Assembly (NCBI RefSeq): GCF_019216885.1
Contig: NZ_JAAQRC020000001.1
Location: 4,529,501 to 4,593,500, forward strand
Direction: 5' to 3'
DNA length: 64,000 bases
From: Methylobacterium sp. SyP6R
Lineage (GTDB): Bacteria; Pseudomonadota; Alphaproteobacteria; Rhizobiales; Beijerinckiaceae
The translations under genes were made by a program, and so were the position numbers. Below, one piece after another: positions 46,491-55,254 of the stretch. The notes below the pieces were generated by a model. That model was not told the DNA's origin, did no database searches, and worked only from the letters and a program-made list of their open reading frames with translations. Numbering within the stretch: position 1 is the first letter of the stretch; every line of letters begins with the position of its first letter.

Positions 46491-47854
46491 CGTCGCTGGA
46501 ATTCGGGGGCCATCAGGACGAGGGCGACGCCCTGCGCCCGGCTCTCGGCCCGGCGGAGCGCAGTGCGGGTCTCGTCGGTGGCGAGCGGGCCGAGCACCGC
46601 CTCGGCGAGCCCGGTCGGGTCGGTGCCGGGAGCGAGCTGGCCGATCCGGGCGGCGAGGTCGAGCCGCGCCCGCAAGCCCTCCGGCGAGGCCCAGGTTCCG
46701 GCATCGTCGGGATAGCCGTTCGGGGCCGGGGCGGACCAGAACGGCTGCCCCAAGGCCGAAAGCGCGCCCATCGCCAGCCGGGGATCCGGCGCGAGGGACA
46801 GCCCGCGCATCGCCGCGATCATGAATTCCTGCGGCGAGCGGATCTTGCGCTGCACCGGCTCCCAGGCCTCCGGCGCCTCGATCAGCGCCAGCGTCACCCG
46901 CGACAGGTCGCCGTCCTGGTCGAGGAACGTCTGTGCGAGGCGGGCCACCAGCGCGGGGGGCGGATCGTCGGCGACGAAGTGGCGGGCAAGCCGCGTGGCG
47001 ACGTGGCGGGCGGTCGCCGGATGCGCCGCCAGGTCGTCGAGGGCCATGCGCAATTGCTCGGGCCCGACATCGAGATAGGTGCGTCCGAGCAGCGTCACGG
47101 CGCCCGGCTCGTGGGCGCCGCGCCGGAAGGCGGTGGCGCCCGGCAGGCCCTCGGCATTGCCGTCGCGGTGCAGCGACCAGCCGGTGAGGATGCGGGCGAG
47201 CGCCGTCACGTCGTCCTGGCCGTAGCCTCCATCGACACCCAGGGTGTGCAATTCGAGGAGTTCGCGGCCGAGATTCTCGTTGAGGCCCTTCTTCTGGCGC
47301 TGGCCGGCGGGCGAATTGGGCCCGATCGACGCGATGTTATCGAGATAGATCAGCATCGCCGGATGGGTTGCGGCGGCGAGCAGGAGGTCGCGAAAGCGCC
47401 CCAGCACGTGCGGGCGGATCGCCTCGCGCTCGAAGGCGCCGGCGCTGACCCGCAATTGCGGCCCCCGCACCACCGAGACGGTGAAGTGGTTGGCCCAGAA
47501 CCAGACCAGACGCTCGACGAAGCCGGCCGGCGCGTCCCGCGCCAAAGCGAGTCGGGCCGCCACCTCGGCCTGGTAGGTGCGCTCCTGGACCGCCGGCGCC
47601 GGCGGGCCCTCCGGCATCGGTGCGTCCGGGTGGCCCGCCCGGGCGAGCTTTCGCGCCTGCTCCTCGGCGTGGAGGGCGCACAGCAAGGTCGATGCGGAAG
47701 CCAGGTCCGGCCCGGCCGGCAGGGGCACGGTGCCGGCCAGGATCTCGCGGCGCAAGATCTCCTCGACCGGCTCCGCCCTCGCCAGGTCGCCCGGCCTGGC
47801 GCCGAGCCCGAACCGCCCGAGGGCGAGCGCCGTCCGACGCGGATCGACCGCCAT
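46487..47854 (-). CDS. DUF1800 family protein
   Basis: 455 residues with ALALGRFGLGARPGDLA, RLVWFWANHFTVSV, NENLGRELLELHTLGVDGGY and TGWSLHR, all typical of DUF1800. ATG at 47854 follows GGGAGGGCACGGGC; the frame is open 43 codons further upstream, into repeat DNA. It is translated just before, and coupled to, DUF1501. The pair is thought to work together in the periplasm; the activity is unknown. Confidence 0.92.
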   Translation of the reverse strand: MAVDPRRTALALGRFGLGARPGDLARAEPVEEILRREILAGTVPLPAGPDLASASTLLCALHAEEQARKLARAGHPDAPMPEGPPAPAVQERTYQAEVAARLALARDAPAGFVERLVWFWANHFTVSVVRGPQLRVSAGAFEREAIRPHVLGRFRDLLLAAATHPAMLIYLDNIASIGPNSPAGQRQKKGLNENLGRELLELHTLGVDGGYGQDDVTALARILTGWSLHRDGNAEGLPGATAFRRGAHEPGAVTLLGRTYLDVGPEQLRMALDDLAAHPATARHVATRLARHFVADDPPPALVARLAQTFLDQDGDLSRVTLALIEAPEAWEPVQRKIRSPQEFMIAAMRGLSLAPDPRLAMGALSALGQPFWSAPAPNGYPDDAGTWASPEGLRARLDLAARIGQLAPGTDPTGLAEAVLGPLATDETRTALRRAESRAQGVALVLMAPEFQRR

Positions 47855-47976
47855 GCCCGTGCCCTCCCGTTTCGTCAGGCGTGATGACGCGCCCGGCTGG
47901 CTGAACCGATGCTGAGTGCAGGATGACGATTTCGTAAGGTTGTTTCTGGGGGGAAACGTTTGATTTGTTTGACTGA

Positions 47977-48078
47977 TACGCAATCCGGAAGATCACTTCC
48001 GGATTGCGTATCACCAGCCCGCGCGGCGCGTGAGCGAAGCCGATTTCCGCATCGCGAAGCGATCAATCGGAGATCGTA
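47977..48078. mobile_element. Structured 102-bp element, family C copy 2
   Basis: The same architecture as 45009-45110. The first hairpin is TACGCAATCCGGAAG-ATCA-CTTCCGGATTGCGTA, again perfect, although the fifth base pair differs from copy 1 (C-G instead of G-C). TGA flanks both ends (47974-47976 and 48079-48081). Confidence 0.8.
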
Positions 48079-48100
48079 TGATGTCATGCCCTGCCCACCC

Positions 48101-48228
48101 GCAACCTCATCCTGAGGTGTTAGTCGATTGAAGATCGACTGACCTCGAAGGAGGGCTCCAGGAATCGCAGCGGCATCTGGAGCCCTCCTTCGAGGCTCCC
48201 TTCGGTCGCACCTCAGGATGAGGTCGCG
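48101..48228. repeat. Palindromic repeat, family A copy 4
   Basis: Uninterrupted 128-bp copy, with GTTAGTCGATTGAAGATCG at the point where copy 3 carries the family C element. With family C copy 2 it fills the gap 47855-48280; no gene is seen. Confidence 0.9.
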
Positions 48229-48280
48229 GATGGGATAGAAAAACCTCGCGCGATGTCACTCTCGCAACTCAATTGAGCTC

Positions 48281-49762
48281 TCAGTTCGCCAATTCGAGCA
48301 GCCGGTCGCAATCGACATGGGCTTCGAGGTGGTCCGCAAGCCGATCGAGCACGCGCTCGACCACCGCCTCGTAGGCTTCCGGCCCCGGCGCGGCGCCGAG
48401 GCGGGACAACCACAGGGCGCGCTGGCCCTCGTCGGAAAAAAGCCCGTGCACGTAGGTGCCGTAGATGAGCCCGTCGGCCGAGACCGCGCCGTCGCGGCGG
48501 CCATCGGCGAGGCGCAGCAGGGGCCGGGCGCAGTCGGGTCCGTCGGTCTCGCCGACATGCATCTCGTAGCCGGTGAACGGCGTCTCCTCCGGCAGGCTGA
48601 CCCCGCTCGCCGCCGCCAGCCGCTTCTCGGCGGTGAGCACCGTCTCGACGTCGAGGAGCCCCAAGCCCGCCACCGTGCCGGGCGGCCCCTCGATGCCCTG
48701 AGGATCGCTCAACGTCGTGCCGAGCATCTGGTAGCCGCCGCACAGACCCAGCACCCGCCCGCCGCGGCGGCGATGAGCCAGGATGTCGATGTCCCAGCCC
48801 TGCGACCGCAGGAAGGCGAGGTCGGGGATGGTGGTCTTCGAGCCCGGCAGCAGCACGAGGTCGGCCTCGGCCGGGATCGGCCGGCCGGGCTCGACCAGCA
48901 CCACGCTCACCCCGGGCTCGGCCCGCAGGGGATCGAGATCGTCGAAATTGGCGATGCGGGGCAGGACCGGCACCGCCACCACCTTGCCCCCCGGCCGCTC
49001 GGCGCCGCGCAAGCCCAAGATATCCTCCGCCGGCAGCTGGGCGGCCTGCGGGAAGTGCGGGATCAGCCCCAGAGCCTCCCAGCCGGTGCGGGCCGCGATC
49101 AGGCTCATGCCGTCCGCAAAGAGCGAGGGGTCGCCGCGGAAGCGGTTGACCAGGAAGCCGCGCACCATCGCGGCATCCTCCGGGTCGATGACGGCCCTGG
49201 TGCCGACGAGGCTCGCGATCACCCCGCCGCGGTCGATGTCGCCGAGGAGCACCACCGGCGTGCCGGTGGCGCGGGCGAAGCCCATATTGGCGATGTCGCC
49301 CCGGCGCAGGTTCACCTCGGAGGCCGAGCCCGCGCCCTCGACCAGGACCAGGTCGGATTCCGCCCGCAGGCGCCCGAAGCTCTCGACCACGGAGGTCAGC
49401 AACCGCGGCTTCCAGTCCTGATACTCCCGCGCCCGGACCGTGCCGACCATCCGCCCCTGCACCACCACCTGCGAGCCGATCTCGCTCTGGGGCTTCAGCA
49501 GCACCGGGTTCATGTGCACGGAGGGCGGCACGCCCGCCGCCCGAGCCTGGAGCGCCTGGGCGCGGCCGATCTCGCCGCCATCGGCGGTGACGGCGGCGTT
49601 GTTCGACATGTTCTGCGGCTTGAACGGCCGCACCCGCAGGCCGCGCCGCGCGAAGGCCCGGGCGAGCCCGGCGACGATCAGCGACTTGCCGACATCCGAC
49701 CCGGTACCCTGGATCATCAGGGCCTTCGCATTCTCTCGTGCGGGCAAATCGCCTGCGGACAT
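48281..49762 (-). CDS. cobQ: Cobyric acid synthase
   Basis: 493 residues. The P-loop region [40 protein letters not shown] and [14 protein letters not shown] are CobQ signatures. The C-terminal GATase domain has nucleophile Cys in [12 protein letters not shown], with GYEMHVGET and YGTYVHGLF. It amidates adenosylcobyrinate a,c-diamide at four positions in B12 synthesis. No other cob gene is adjacent and I see no B12 riboswitch upstream. It is divergent from the outer-membrane barrel gene. Confidence 0.95.
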   Translation of the reverse strand: MSAGDLPARENAKALMIQGTGSDVGKSLIVAGLARAFARRGLRVRPFKPQNMSNNAAVTADGGEIGRAQALQARAAGVPPSVHMNPVLLKPQSEIGSQVVVQGRMVGTVRAREYQDWKPRLLTSVVESFGRLRAESDLVLVEGAGSASEVNLRRGDIANMGFARATGTPVVLLGDIDRGGVIASLVGTRAVIDPEDAAMVRGFLVNRFRGDPSLFADGMSLIAARTGWEALGLIPHFPQAAQLPAEDILGLRGAERPGGKVVAVPVLPRIANFDDLDPLRAEPGVSVVLVEPGRPIPAEADLVLLPGSKTTIPDLAFLRSQGWDIDILAHRRRGGRVLGLCGGYQMLGTTLSDPQGIEGPPGTVAGLGLLDVETVLTAEKRLAAASGVSLPEETPFTGYEMHVGETDGPDCARPLLRLADGRRDGAVSADGLIYGTYVHGLFSDEGQRALWLSRLGAAPGPEAYEAVVERVLDRLADHLEAHVDCDRLLELAN

Positions 49763-49920
49763 GGCTCCTCGGGGGTTGCCGGCCGGCCCGTGCGGCAGCG
49801 CACGGAAAAAATTCAGAAACCCGCCCGGTCAACCGCCAGGTGTGGCGCGCAGGTCATAGGCGTCCGGCCACGCCCAAGCTAGCCTGCGGCCACAATTTCG
49901 CTCAACCGGGGCGTACTCCA

Positions 49921-50835
49921 GTGCTCAAGAAGTTCATGCTCGCCGGCGCCGCCACGTCGCTCCTCGCCGGAGCGGCCTCGGCCGCGGACCTGCCGCGCCG
50001 CGTCGCCCCGCCGCCGGTCTTCACCGCGGTGCCGGTTTTCACCTGGACCGGCTTCTACGCCGGCCTGCACACCGACTACACCTTCACCGACCGCCAGCGC
50101 ATCACCACGATCGGCAACGACGTCGCGCCGACCAACACGATCGGCAACGTCGCGACCCTGCGTCGCCCGCCGGCCGTGCGCAACGAGCAGGACGGGCTGG
50201 CCAATATCGGCGGCGGCTTCGGCTACAACTACCAGTTCACGCCGGGCTCGGGCTTCGTGGTCGGCGTCCAGGCCGACTGGGCCTGGACCGACCTCCACAA
50301 GAACACCTTCTATCTCGGCCCGCAGCTCGCCGCGAATAACGGCTTCTCCGACCCGAGCGCCTTCCGTCAGGAGCTGTCCTGGCTCGGCACCGTCGTCGGC
50401 CGCGCCGGCTACGCCTTCGACCGCGTCTTCGTCTACGGCATGGGCGGCTTCGCCTATGGCGGCGTCGATTATCGCGCCAACTTCTACACCACGGCCGGTG
50501 CGAACCCGCCGCTGGCCCTGGCCTATGCCGGCCGCTACAACGACATCGCGACCGGCTACGCCTATGGCGGCGGCATCGAGTACGCCCTGCCCACCGACTC
50601 GTTCCTGGCCCGCTACAGCCTGCTCGGCCTGCTCGGCATCCAGTCCCAGGCCGTGACGATCAAGGCCGAGTACCTGCATTACGACCTCGGCAGCCGCAAC
50701 GTGCTCGTCAACAACACCGCGCTGGCGGTGAATGGCGGCCTCGGTGCCCAGCCGCGCGGCTCCTACACCTCGCGCTTTCACACCGAGGGCAACCTGGTCC
50801 GCGCCGGATTCAGCTACAAGTTCAACGGCCTCTGA
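49921..50835 (+). CDS. Outer-membrane beta-barrel protein (Omp25/31-like)
   Basis: 304 residues. A signal peptide (MLKKFMLAGAATSLLAGAAS, cleaved before ADLP) precedes FTWTGFYAGLHTDYTF, the typical first strand of Hyphomicrobiales Omp25/Omp31-type barrels. Alternating amphipathic strands with GYNYQFTPGSGFVVGVQADW and GRAGYAFDRVFVYGMGGFAY follow, ending FSYKFNGL. GTG at 49921 is the best start, though ATG at 49936 is possible. Two hairpins follow, the second with a T-run. Confidence 0.88.
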   Translation: MLKKFMLAGAATSLLAGAASAADLPRRVAPPPVFTAVPVFTWTGFYAGLHTDYTFTDRQRITTIGNDVAPTNTIGNVATLRRPPAVRNEQDGLANIGGGFGYNYQFTPGSGFVVGVQADWAWTDLHKNTFYLGPQLAANNGFSDPSAFRQELSWLGTVVGRAGYAFDRVFVYGMGGFAYGGVDYRANFYTTAGANPPLALAYAGRYNDIATGYAYGGGIEYALPTDSFLARYSLLGLLGIQSQAVTIKAEYLHYDLGSRNVLVNNTALAVNGGLGAQPRGSYTSRFHTEGNLVRAGFSYKFNGL

Positions 50836-50859
50836 TCGCCCGATCGGCTGAGCCGCATC

Positions 50860-50881
50860 GGCGGGCCTGAAAAGGCCCGCC
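50860..50881 (+). terminator. Hairpin after the outer-membrane protein gene
   Basis: GGCGGGCC and GGCCCGCC around TGAAAA, 24 bp after the stop. Confidence 0.65.
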
Positions 50882-50888
50882 CCTCTCG

Positions 50889-50923
50889 ACGGCCGTGGGG
50901 CACATCGCCCGGCGGCCGTTTTT
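50889..50923 (+). terminator. Intrinsic terminator with T-run
   Basis: ACGGCCG and CGGCCGT with a long loop, followed immediately by TTTT. It is tandem to the hairpin at 50860. Confidence 0.65.
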
Positions 50924-50973
50924 GCCTTTGCCGAGAGTGTCGAACGACCTCGGAGGCTGTGTGAGCTGACAGA

Positions 50974-51142
50974 TGCCAACGGTCGTTGAGAACGACCTTT
51001 GGTTCCGTTCTCGAATTTTCGCCAAGCCCGAGGTCCCGGACTTCTGGGCTTGGTGTCGAAAATTCGAGATGGGTCGACGGCCCCGTCGATCTCGGCCTTG
51101 CCCGAGATCGAATCGATGCATCAGCATCTTGGGCCGTTGGTA
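50974..51142. repeat. Structured repeat element, family B copy 2 (169 bp)
   Basis: Left end TGCCAACGGTCGTTGAGAAC and right end GGGCCGTTGGTA. It matches 15447-15600 along its length, with an extra 15 bp in the central hairpin (AAGCCC...GGGCTT). The flanking trinucleotides are AGA and TGA, so a target duplication is not evident here. Confidence 0.85.
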
Positions 51143-51162
51143 TGACGGAAACTAAACCCGCG

Positions 51163-51314
51163 ATGTCATCCCGGGGCCGCGCAGCTGAACCCGGCATCCA
51201 TAACCGCTGACGATGCAGGACGAAGCGGAATGGTTTCCGCTGTTTTCGTCCACTTTCGTCCACGTCAGCGTTTGTGGATCCCGGGTTCTCGACTTCGTCG
51301 AGCCCCGGGATGAC
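51163..51314. repeat. Long inverted-repeat element, family G copy 2
   Basis: It begins ATGTCATCCCGGGGCCGC and ends GAGCCCCGGGATGACGGC, with GTTTGTGGATCCCGGGTTC in the right arm. It is the same family as 3239-3378. With copies of family B it fills the 816-bp gap 50836-51651, in which I see no gene. Confidence 0.8.
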
Positions 51315-51424
51315 GGCGAGAGATGTGGGTGTTTGTGCCAGATTGATCGACGCAGCCGCTCAAACAGGCTTTCAGGATGAGGTCGAAGGCAGTCGAGCCC
51401 CTGGGCCGGCAGACTTCAGGCGCT

Positions 51425-51516
51425 CTCGTGTGCCGTCCCGAGTTCAAGGCTTGGCGACGATCCGAGGACGGAACCGACGGCCGTTTCCAATGACCGTCGA
51501 TATCGGGGCCTGTTCG
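51425..51516 (-). repeat. Degenerate partial copy of family B
   Basis: Read on the minus strand this resembles the left half of family B: TTGGAAACGGCCGTCGGTTC and CGTCGCCAAGCCTTGAAC align with the corresponding parts of 15447-15600, with many substitutions. There is no matching right end. Confidence 0.5.
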
Positions 51517-51651
51517 ACTGGCCGACCCGGTCGATCCAGCGCGAACGTCGACATCCCTCCCCGTCATCGCGAAGCCCGAGGCATCCGGAAAACCGGGATG
51601 AGGATGCCGCGTGTCGAGACGGTCGATCGGGCGCGCCTTCGCGCCCGCCCC

Positions 51652-53019
51652 TCACGCCGCGGCCGCGGCCACCACCCGGTTCCGGCCGTCCTGCTTGGCC
51701 CGGTAGAGCGCGAGGTCGGCGCGCTTGAGGATCAGGCTCGGATCGCCGTCCTCGGGCTGGCGGGCGGCGACGCCGATCGAGACCGTGACGTCGATGGCGC
51801 AGGTGCCGCGCTGGACCTGGAACGCCGCCGCCTCGATCCGTTCGCGGATGCGCTCGGCGACCTGGCGGGCGGCGTCGAGCCCGGTATCGGGCACCACCAC
51901 CACGACCTCCTCGCCGCCGTAGCGCGCCACCACGTCGATGCCGCGGGTCTGGGCGCGGATGCGGGTGGCGAATTCCCTCAACACCTCGTCGCCGGCATCG
52001 TGGCCGAAACGGTCGTTGATCGACTTGAAGCGGTCGATGTCGAGGATCAGCAGGGCCACCGGCCGACCCTGCAAGGACGGCTCGGAGAACAGCCCGGCGA
52101 GGTAGCTGTCGAGGTAGCGCCGGTTGTGCAGGCCGGTGAGCCCGTCGGTGACGGCGAGGTCCATCGAGGCCTGGACCGATTCGCGCAAGGAATGCGAGAA
52201 GCGCTTGCGCTTCACCTGGGTCCGCACGCGCGCGACCAGCTCGTTGCGGTCGATCGGGCGGACGAGGTAATCGTGCACGCCGAGATCGAGGCCGCGCATG
52301 ATGCGGGCCCGGTCGTGCGGATCGGCCATCATCACCACCGGCACGGTGCGGGTGCGGTCGAGCGAGCGCAGCTGGCTGCACAGGCGCAGGCCGTCATGAT
52401 CCTGCAGGTCCAGGCTCACCAGCACCACGTCGTAATCGCCGGTCTTGACCCGATCCAGGGCCTCCTGGGGCGAGGCGACCGCCTCGACGCAATGGTACTG
52501 GCCGAGCGCCGCGATCAGCCGCTCGGCGGAGGAGCGGCGGTCCTCGACAACCAGCACGTTGGCATTGTGCCCGGTCTCGGCGGTGGCGGCCGCCAGCGGA
52601 TCGCCGACCCGCGACGACATGGCGCGGCTGCGCAACTCGTCGGTTACCGCCTTCAGGCGCACCAGGCTGCGCACCCGGGCCATCAGGGCGGTGTCGTCGA
52701 TGGGCTTGGTCAAAAAATCGTCGGCGCCGGCATCGAGCCCGCGCAGGCGGTCGCTCGGCTGGTCGAGGGCGGTCACCATCACCACCGGCAGGTGGGCCAT
52801 GGTCGGCGTCGACTTGATCCGGCGGCAGACCTCGAACCCGTCCATGCCCGGCATCATCACGTCGAGCAGCACGATGTCGCACAGGCCCTTCTCGCACACC
52901 GCCAGCGCGTCGGGCCCGTTCATCGCCGAGACGACGTCGAAATACTCGACGGTCAATTTCGTCTCGAGCAACTTGATGTTCGGAAAGAGGTCGTCGACGA
53001 TGAGAACACGTGCCGACAT
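51652..53019 (-). CDS. pleD: PleD-type response regulator diguanylate cyclase
   Basis: 455 residues: REC1 (1-120, phospho-acceptor Asp53 in DIVLLDVMMPGMDG), a degenerate REC2 (about 155-270, Ser in place of the Asp, as in adaptor domains) and a GGDEF domain (about 290-455). The inhibitory RxxD site (RGID) lies five residues before the active site. The active site reads GGEEV rather than GGEEF, a small deviation. PleD makes c-di-GMP at the developing pole in Caulobacter. It is encoded 30 bp after divK, the normal order. Confidence 0.93.
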   Translation of the reverse strand: MSARVLIVDDLFPNIKLLETKLTVEYFDVVSAMNGPDALAVCEKGLCDIVLLDVMMPGMDGFEVCRRIKSTPTMAHLPVVMVTALDQPSDRLRGLDAGADDFLTKPIDDTALMARVRSLVRLKAVTDELRSRAMSSRVGDPLAAATAETGHNANVLVVEDRRSSAERLIAALGQYHCVEAVASPQEALDRVKTGDYDVVLVSLDLQDHDGLRLCSQLRSLDRTRTVPVVMMADPHDRARIMRGLDLGVHDYLVRPIDRNELVARVRTQVKRKRFSHSLRESVQASMDLAVTDGLTGLHNRRYLDSYLAGLFSEPSLQGRPVALLILDIDRFKSINDRFGHDAGDEVLREFATRIRAQTRGIDVVARYGGEEVVVVVPDTGLDAARQVAERIRERIEAAAFQVQRGTCAIDVTVSIGVAARQPEDGDPSLILKRADLALYRAKQDGRNRVVAAAAA

Positions 53020-53049
53020 GGGACGATCAGGCCTCTCGCAAGCTCTGGA

Positions 53050-53430
53050 TCAGCTCTGGCGTTCGTCGCCGACATAGGTGCGGACCGTCGCGAGGAACTT
53101 CGCGACCGAGATGGGCTTCGACAGGTAGGCCTCGCAGCCGCCCTCGCGGATGCGCTCCTCGTCCCCCTTCATGGCGAAGGCCGTGATGGCAATCACCGGG
53201 ATGGCCTTGAGCTCGTCATCCTCCTTGAGCCATTTCGTCACCTCGAGGCCCGACACCTCGGGGAGCTGAATGTCCATCAGGATCAGGTCCGGCCGGTGCC
53301 GGCGCGCCAGCTCGATCGCCTCGATCCCGTTGGCCGTCTTGAGGGTCGCGTAGCCGTGAGCCTCCAACAGGTCGTTGAAGAGCTTCATGTTCAGCTCGTT
53401 ATCCTCGACGATGAGCACCGTCTTCGTCAT
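53050..53430 (-). CDS. divK: Single-domain response regulator DivK
   Basis: 126 residues, a lone receiver: [20 protein letters not shown], phospho-acceptor Asp53 in [13 protein letters not shown], Thr in [10 protein letters not shown] and Lys in AYLSKPIS. DivK links the PleC/DivJ kinases to the CtrA pathway in cell-cycle control. It is the first gene of the divK-pleD unit and divergent from the DUF3572-dinB pair. Confidence 0.95.
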   Translation of the reverse strand: MTKTVLIVEDNELNMKLFNDLLEAHGYATLKTANGIEAIELARRHRPDLILMDIQLPEVSGLEVTKWLKEDDELKAIPVIAITAFAMKGDEERIREGGCEAYLSKPISVAKFLATVRTYVGDERQS

Positions 53431-53510
53431 GGCTCACTGTCTCCGGCGCCCCGGCGGCCCGCGTCACACCCCGGCAGAAAAACCGGACCCGCAACACTGT
53501 TAAGCGGCAC

Positions 53511-53888
53511 ATGTTGATGAAACGCAAATTCGAAGGATTGGCCAGGGGGGGCGATCCCCGTGGCGGAGTGCTGAGCGAATCCGCCGCGGCGGCCTTGGGC
53601 GGCCGCGTCTTCGCCTACGTCACCGGCGAGCCCGGCCGATTGCTCCGGTTCATGGAGAATTCCGGTCTCTCGCCGGATGCGCTGCGGCAGGCGGCCGACA
53701 GCCCCGATCTCGTGGCCGGCCTCCTCGACCACGTGGTGGCGGACGAGGAGTTGCTGCTCGCCTGCGCCGCGGCGCTGGAGGTGCCGCCCGAGCGGATCAC
53801 CCAGGCCTGGCGCCGCCTCGGCCCGCCGGATGTCCACGACGATGCCGACAGGGATTCGAGGGAGGATCCTGGCGAGTTCGGGGCGTGA
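53511..53888 (+). CDS. DUF3572 family protein
   Basis: 125 residues. After a short basic start (MLMKRK) the DUF3572 pattern is visible: LGGRVFAYVTGEPGRLLRFM, SGLSPDALRQAADSPDLVAG and LLDHVVADEELLLACAAAL. It is helical and soluble; the function is unknown. It is translationally coupled to dinB (GTGA overlap), an association common in alphaproteobacteria that hints at a link to DNA polymerase IV. An in-frame ATG at 53517 is an alternative start. Confidence 0.88.
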   Translation: MLMKRKFEGLARGGDPRGGVLSESAAAALGGRVFAYVTGEPGRLLRFMENSGLSPDALRQAADSPDLVAGLLDHVVADEELLLACAAALEVPPERITQAWRRLGPPDVHDDADRDSREDPGEFGA

Positions 53889-55222
53889 GCGGACAGCCGC
53901 TCTGCCGCGATTGCGGGGCGCGCCCGCCGGCCCAGGCACCCCGCTGCCGGGCCTGCGGCTCGCCGCGCCTGCTCGTCCATCCGGAGCGCGACGCGCTCGC
54001 CATCGCCCACATCGATTGCGACGCGTTCTACGCCGCGGTCGAGAAGCGCGACGACCCCGCCTTGCGCGACCGGCCGCTGATCATCGGCGGGGGTCGGCGC
54101 GGCGTGGTCGCGACCGCCTGCTACATCGCCCGTATCCGCGGCGTGCATTCGGCGATGCCGATGTTCCGCGCCCTCGAAGCCTGCCCGGACGCGGTCGTGC
54201 TGCGGCCCGACATGGAGAAATACGCCCGGGTCGGGCACCAGGTGCGGGCGATGATGCAGGACCTGACGCCGCTGGTCGAGCCGGTCTCGATCGACGAGGC
54301 CTTCCTCGACCTCTCGGGCACCGAGAGGCTGCACGGGGCCTCGCCGGCCGTAACGCTGGCGGGGTTCGCCCGCCGGGTCGAGGCGGAGGTCGGCATCACC
54401 GTGTCGGTCGGGCTCGCGCCCAACAAGTTCCTGGCCAAGATCGCCTCGGACCTCGAGAAGCCGCGCGGCTTCTCGATCATCGGCCGGGCGGAAGCCGAGT
54501 CGTTCCTCGCGCCGCGGCCGGTGCGGATCCTGCCCGGCATCGGCCAGGCCGCGGCCGAGCGCCTCGCGTCGCTCGGCATCCGCCTGATCGGCGAGATCGG
54601 CCGGGTGGCGCCGGAGCGGCTGCACGCCGCACTCGGGCGCGACGCCGCCCGCCTCCTGGCGCTCGCCCGCGGCGAGGACCGGCGCCCGGTGCAGCCGCGG
54701 CGGGAGACCAAGAGCGTCTCGGGCGAGACCACCTTCGCGGAGGATCTGCGCGCCTTCGAGGCCCTGCGGCCGGTCTTGTGGCAGCTCTGCGAGAAGGTCG
54801 CGCGGCGCCTGAAGCGGGCGGACCTCGCCGCCGGCAGCGTCACCCTGAAGCTGAAGGACCGGGAGTTTCGCCTGCGCACCCGCACCCGCTCGGGGCTCGC
54901 CCCGACGCAGGTCGCCGAGCGGCTGTTCCGCCCGGCCGAGGCGCTGTTGCGCGAATCCTGCGACGGCACCGCCTACCGGCTGATCGGGATCGGGGCCGGC
55001 GACCTCTGCGCCGCCGCCCATGCCGACCGGGGCGACCTCGCCGACGTCTCGGCGGTCCGCGAGGCGAGCCGGGCCGCCGCGATCGATGCCCTGCGCGACC
55101 GCTTCGGCGCGGCGGCGGTGCAGCGCGGCCTCGGCTTCGCGCCGCAGGCCAAGGAGCCTGGCAAGGCGCCGAGCCGGGATCGCGCGACGAGTACGACGCC
55201 GCCCGAGCGGGAGCCGCGCTGA
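53885..55222 (+). CDS. dinB: DNA polymerase IV with N-terminal zinc-ribbon-like extension
   Basis: 445 residues. An N-terminal CRDC...CRAC pair (Cys 7, 10, 21, 24) forms a possible zinc ribbon. The Y-family catalytic domain follows with AIAHIDCDAFYAAVE, VSIDEAFLDLSG and GITVSVGLAPNKFLAKIASD, and a little-finger domain (SVSGETTFAEDL onwards). The C-terminal tail is disordered and lacks an obvious beta-clamp motif. The enzyme carries out error-prone translesion synthesis. It starts with GTG inside the end of the DUF3572 gene. Confidence 0.93.
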   Translation: MSGQPLCRDCGARPPAQAPRCRACGSPRLLVHPERDALAIAHIDCDAFYAAVEKRDDPALRDRPLIIGGGRRGVVATACYIARIRGVHSAMPMFRALEACPDAVVLRPDMEKYARVGHQVRAMMQDLTPLVEPVSIDEAFLDLSGTERLHGASPAVTLAGFARRVEAEVGITVSVGLAPNKFLAKIASDLEKPRGFSIIGRAEAESFLAPRPVRILPGIGQAAAERLASLGIRLIGEIGRVAPERLHAALGRDAARLLALARGEDRRPVQPRRETKSVSGETTFAEDLRAFEALRPVLWQLCEKVARRLKRADLAAGSVTLKLKDREFRLRTRTRSGLAPTQVAERLFRPAEALLRESCDGTAYRLIGIGAGDLCAAAHADRGDLADVSAVREASRAAAIDALRDRFGAAAVQRGLGFAPQAKEPGKAPSRDRATSTTPPEREPR

Positions 55223-55254
55223 CCGTCCCGCCCTGCGAAGCCCCGCTTGCAGCC

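Noticed and set aside
49763..49920. Cobalamin riboswitch before cobQ
   Set aside because: The upstream region is short and I do not see the B12-box consensus.
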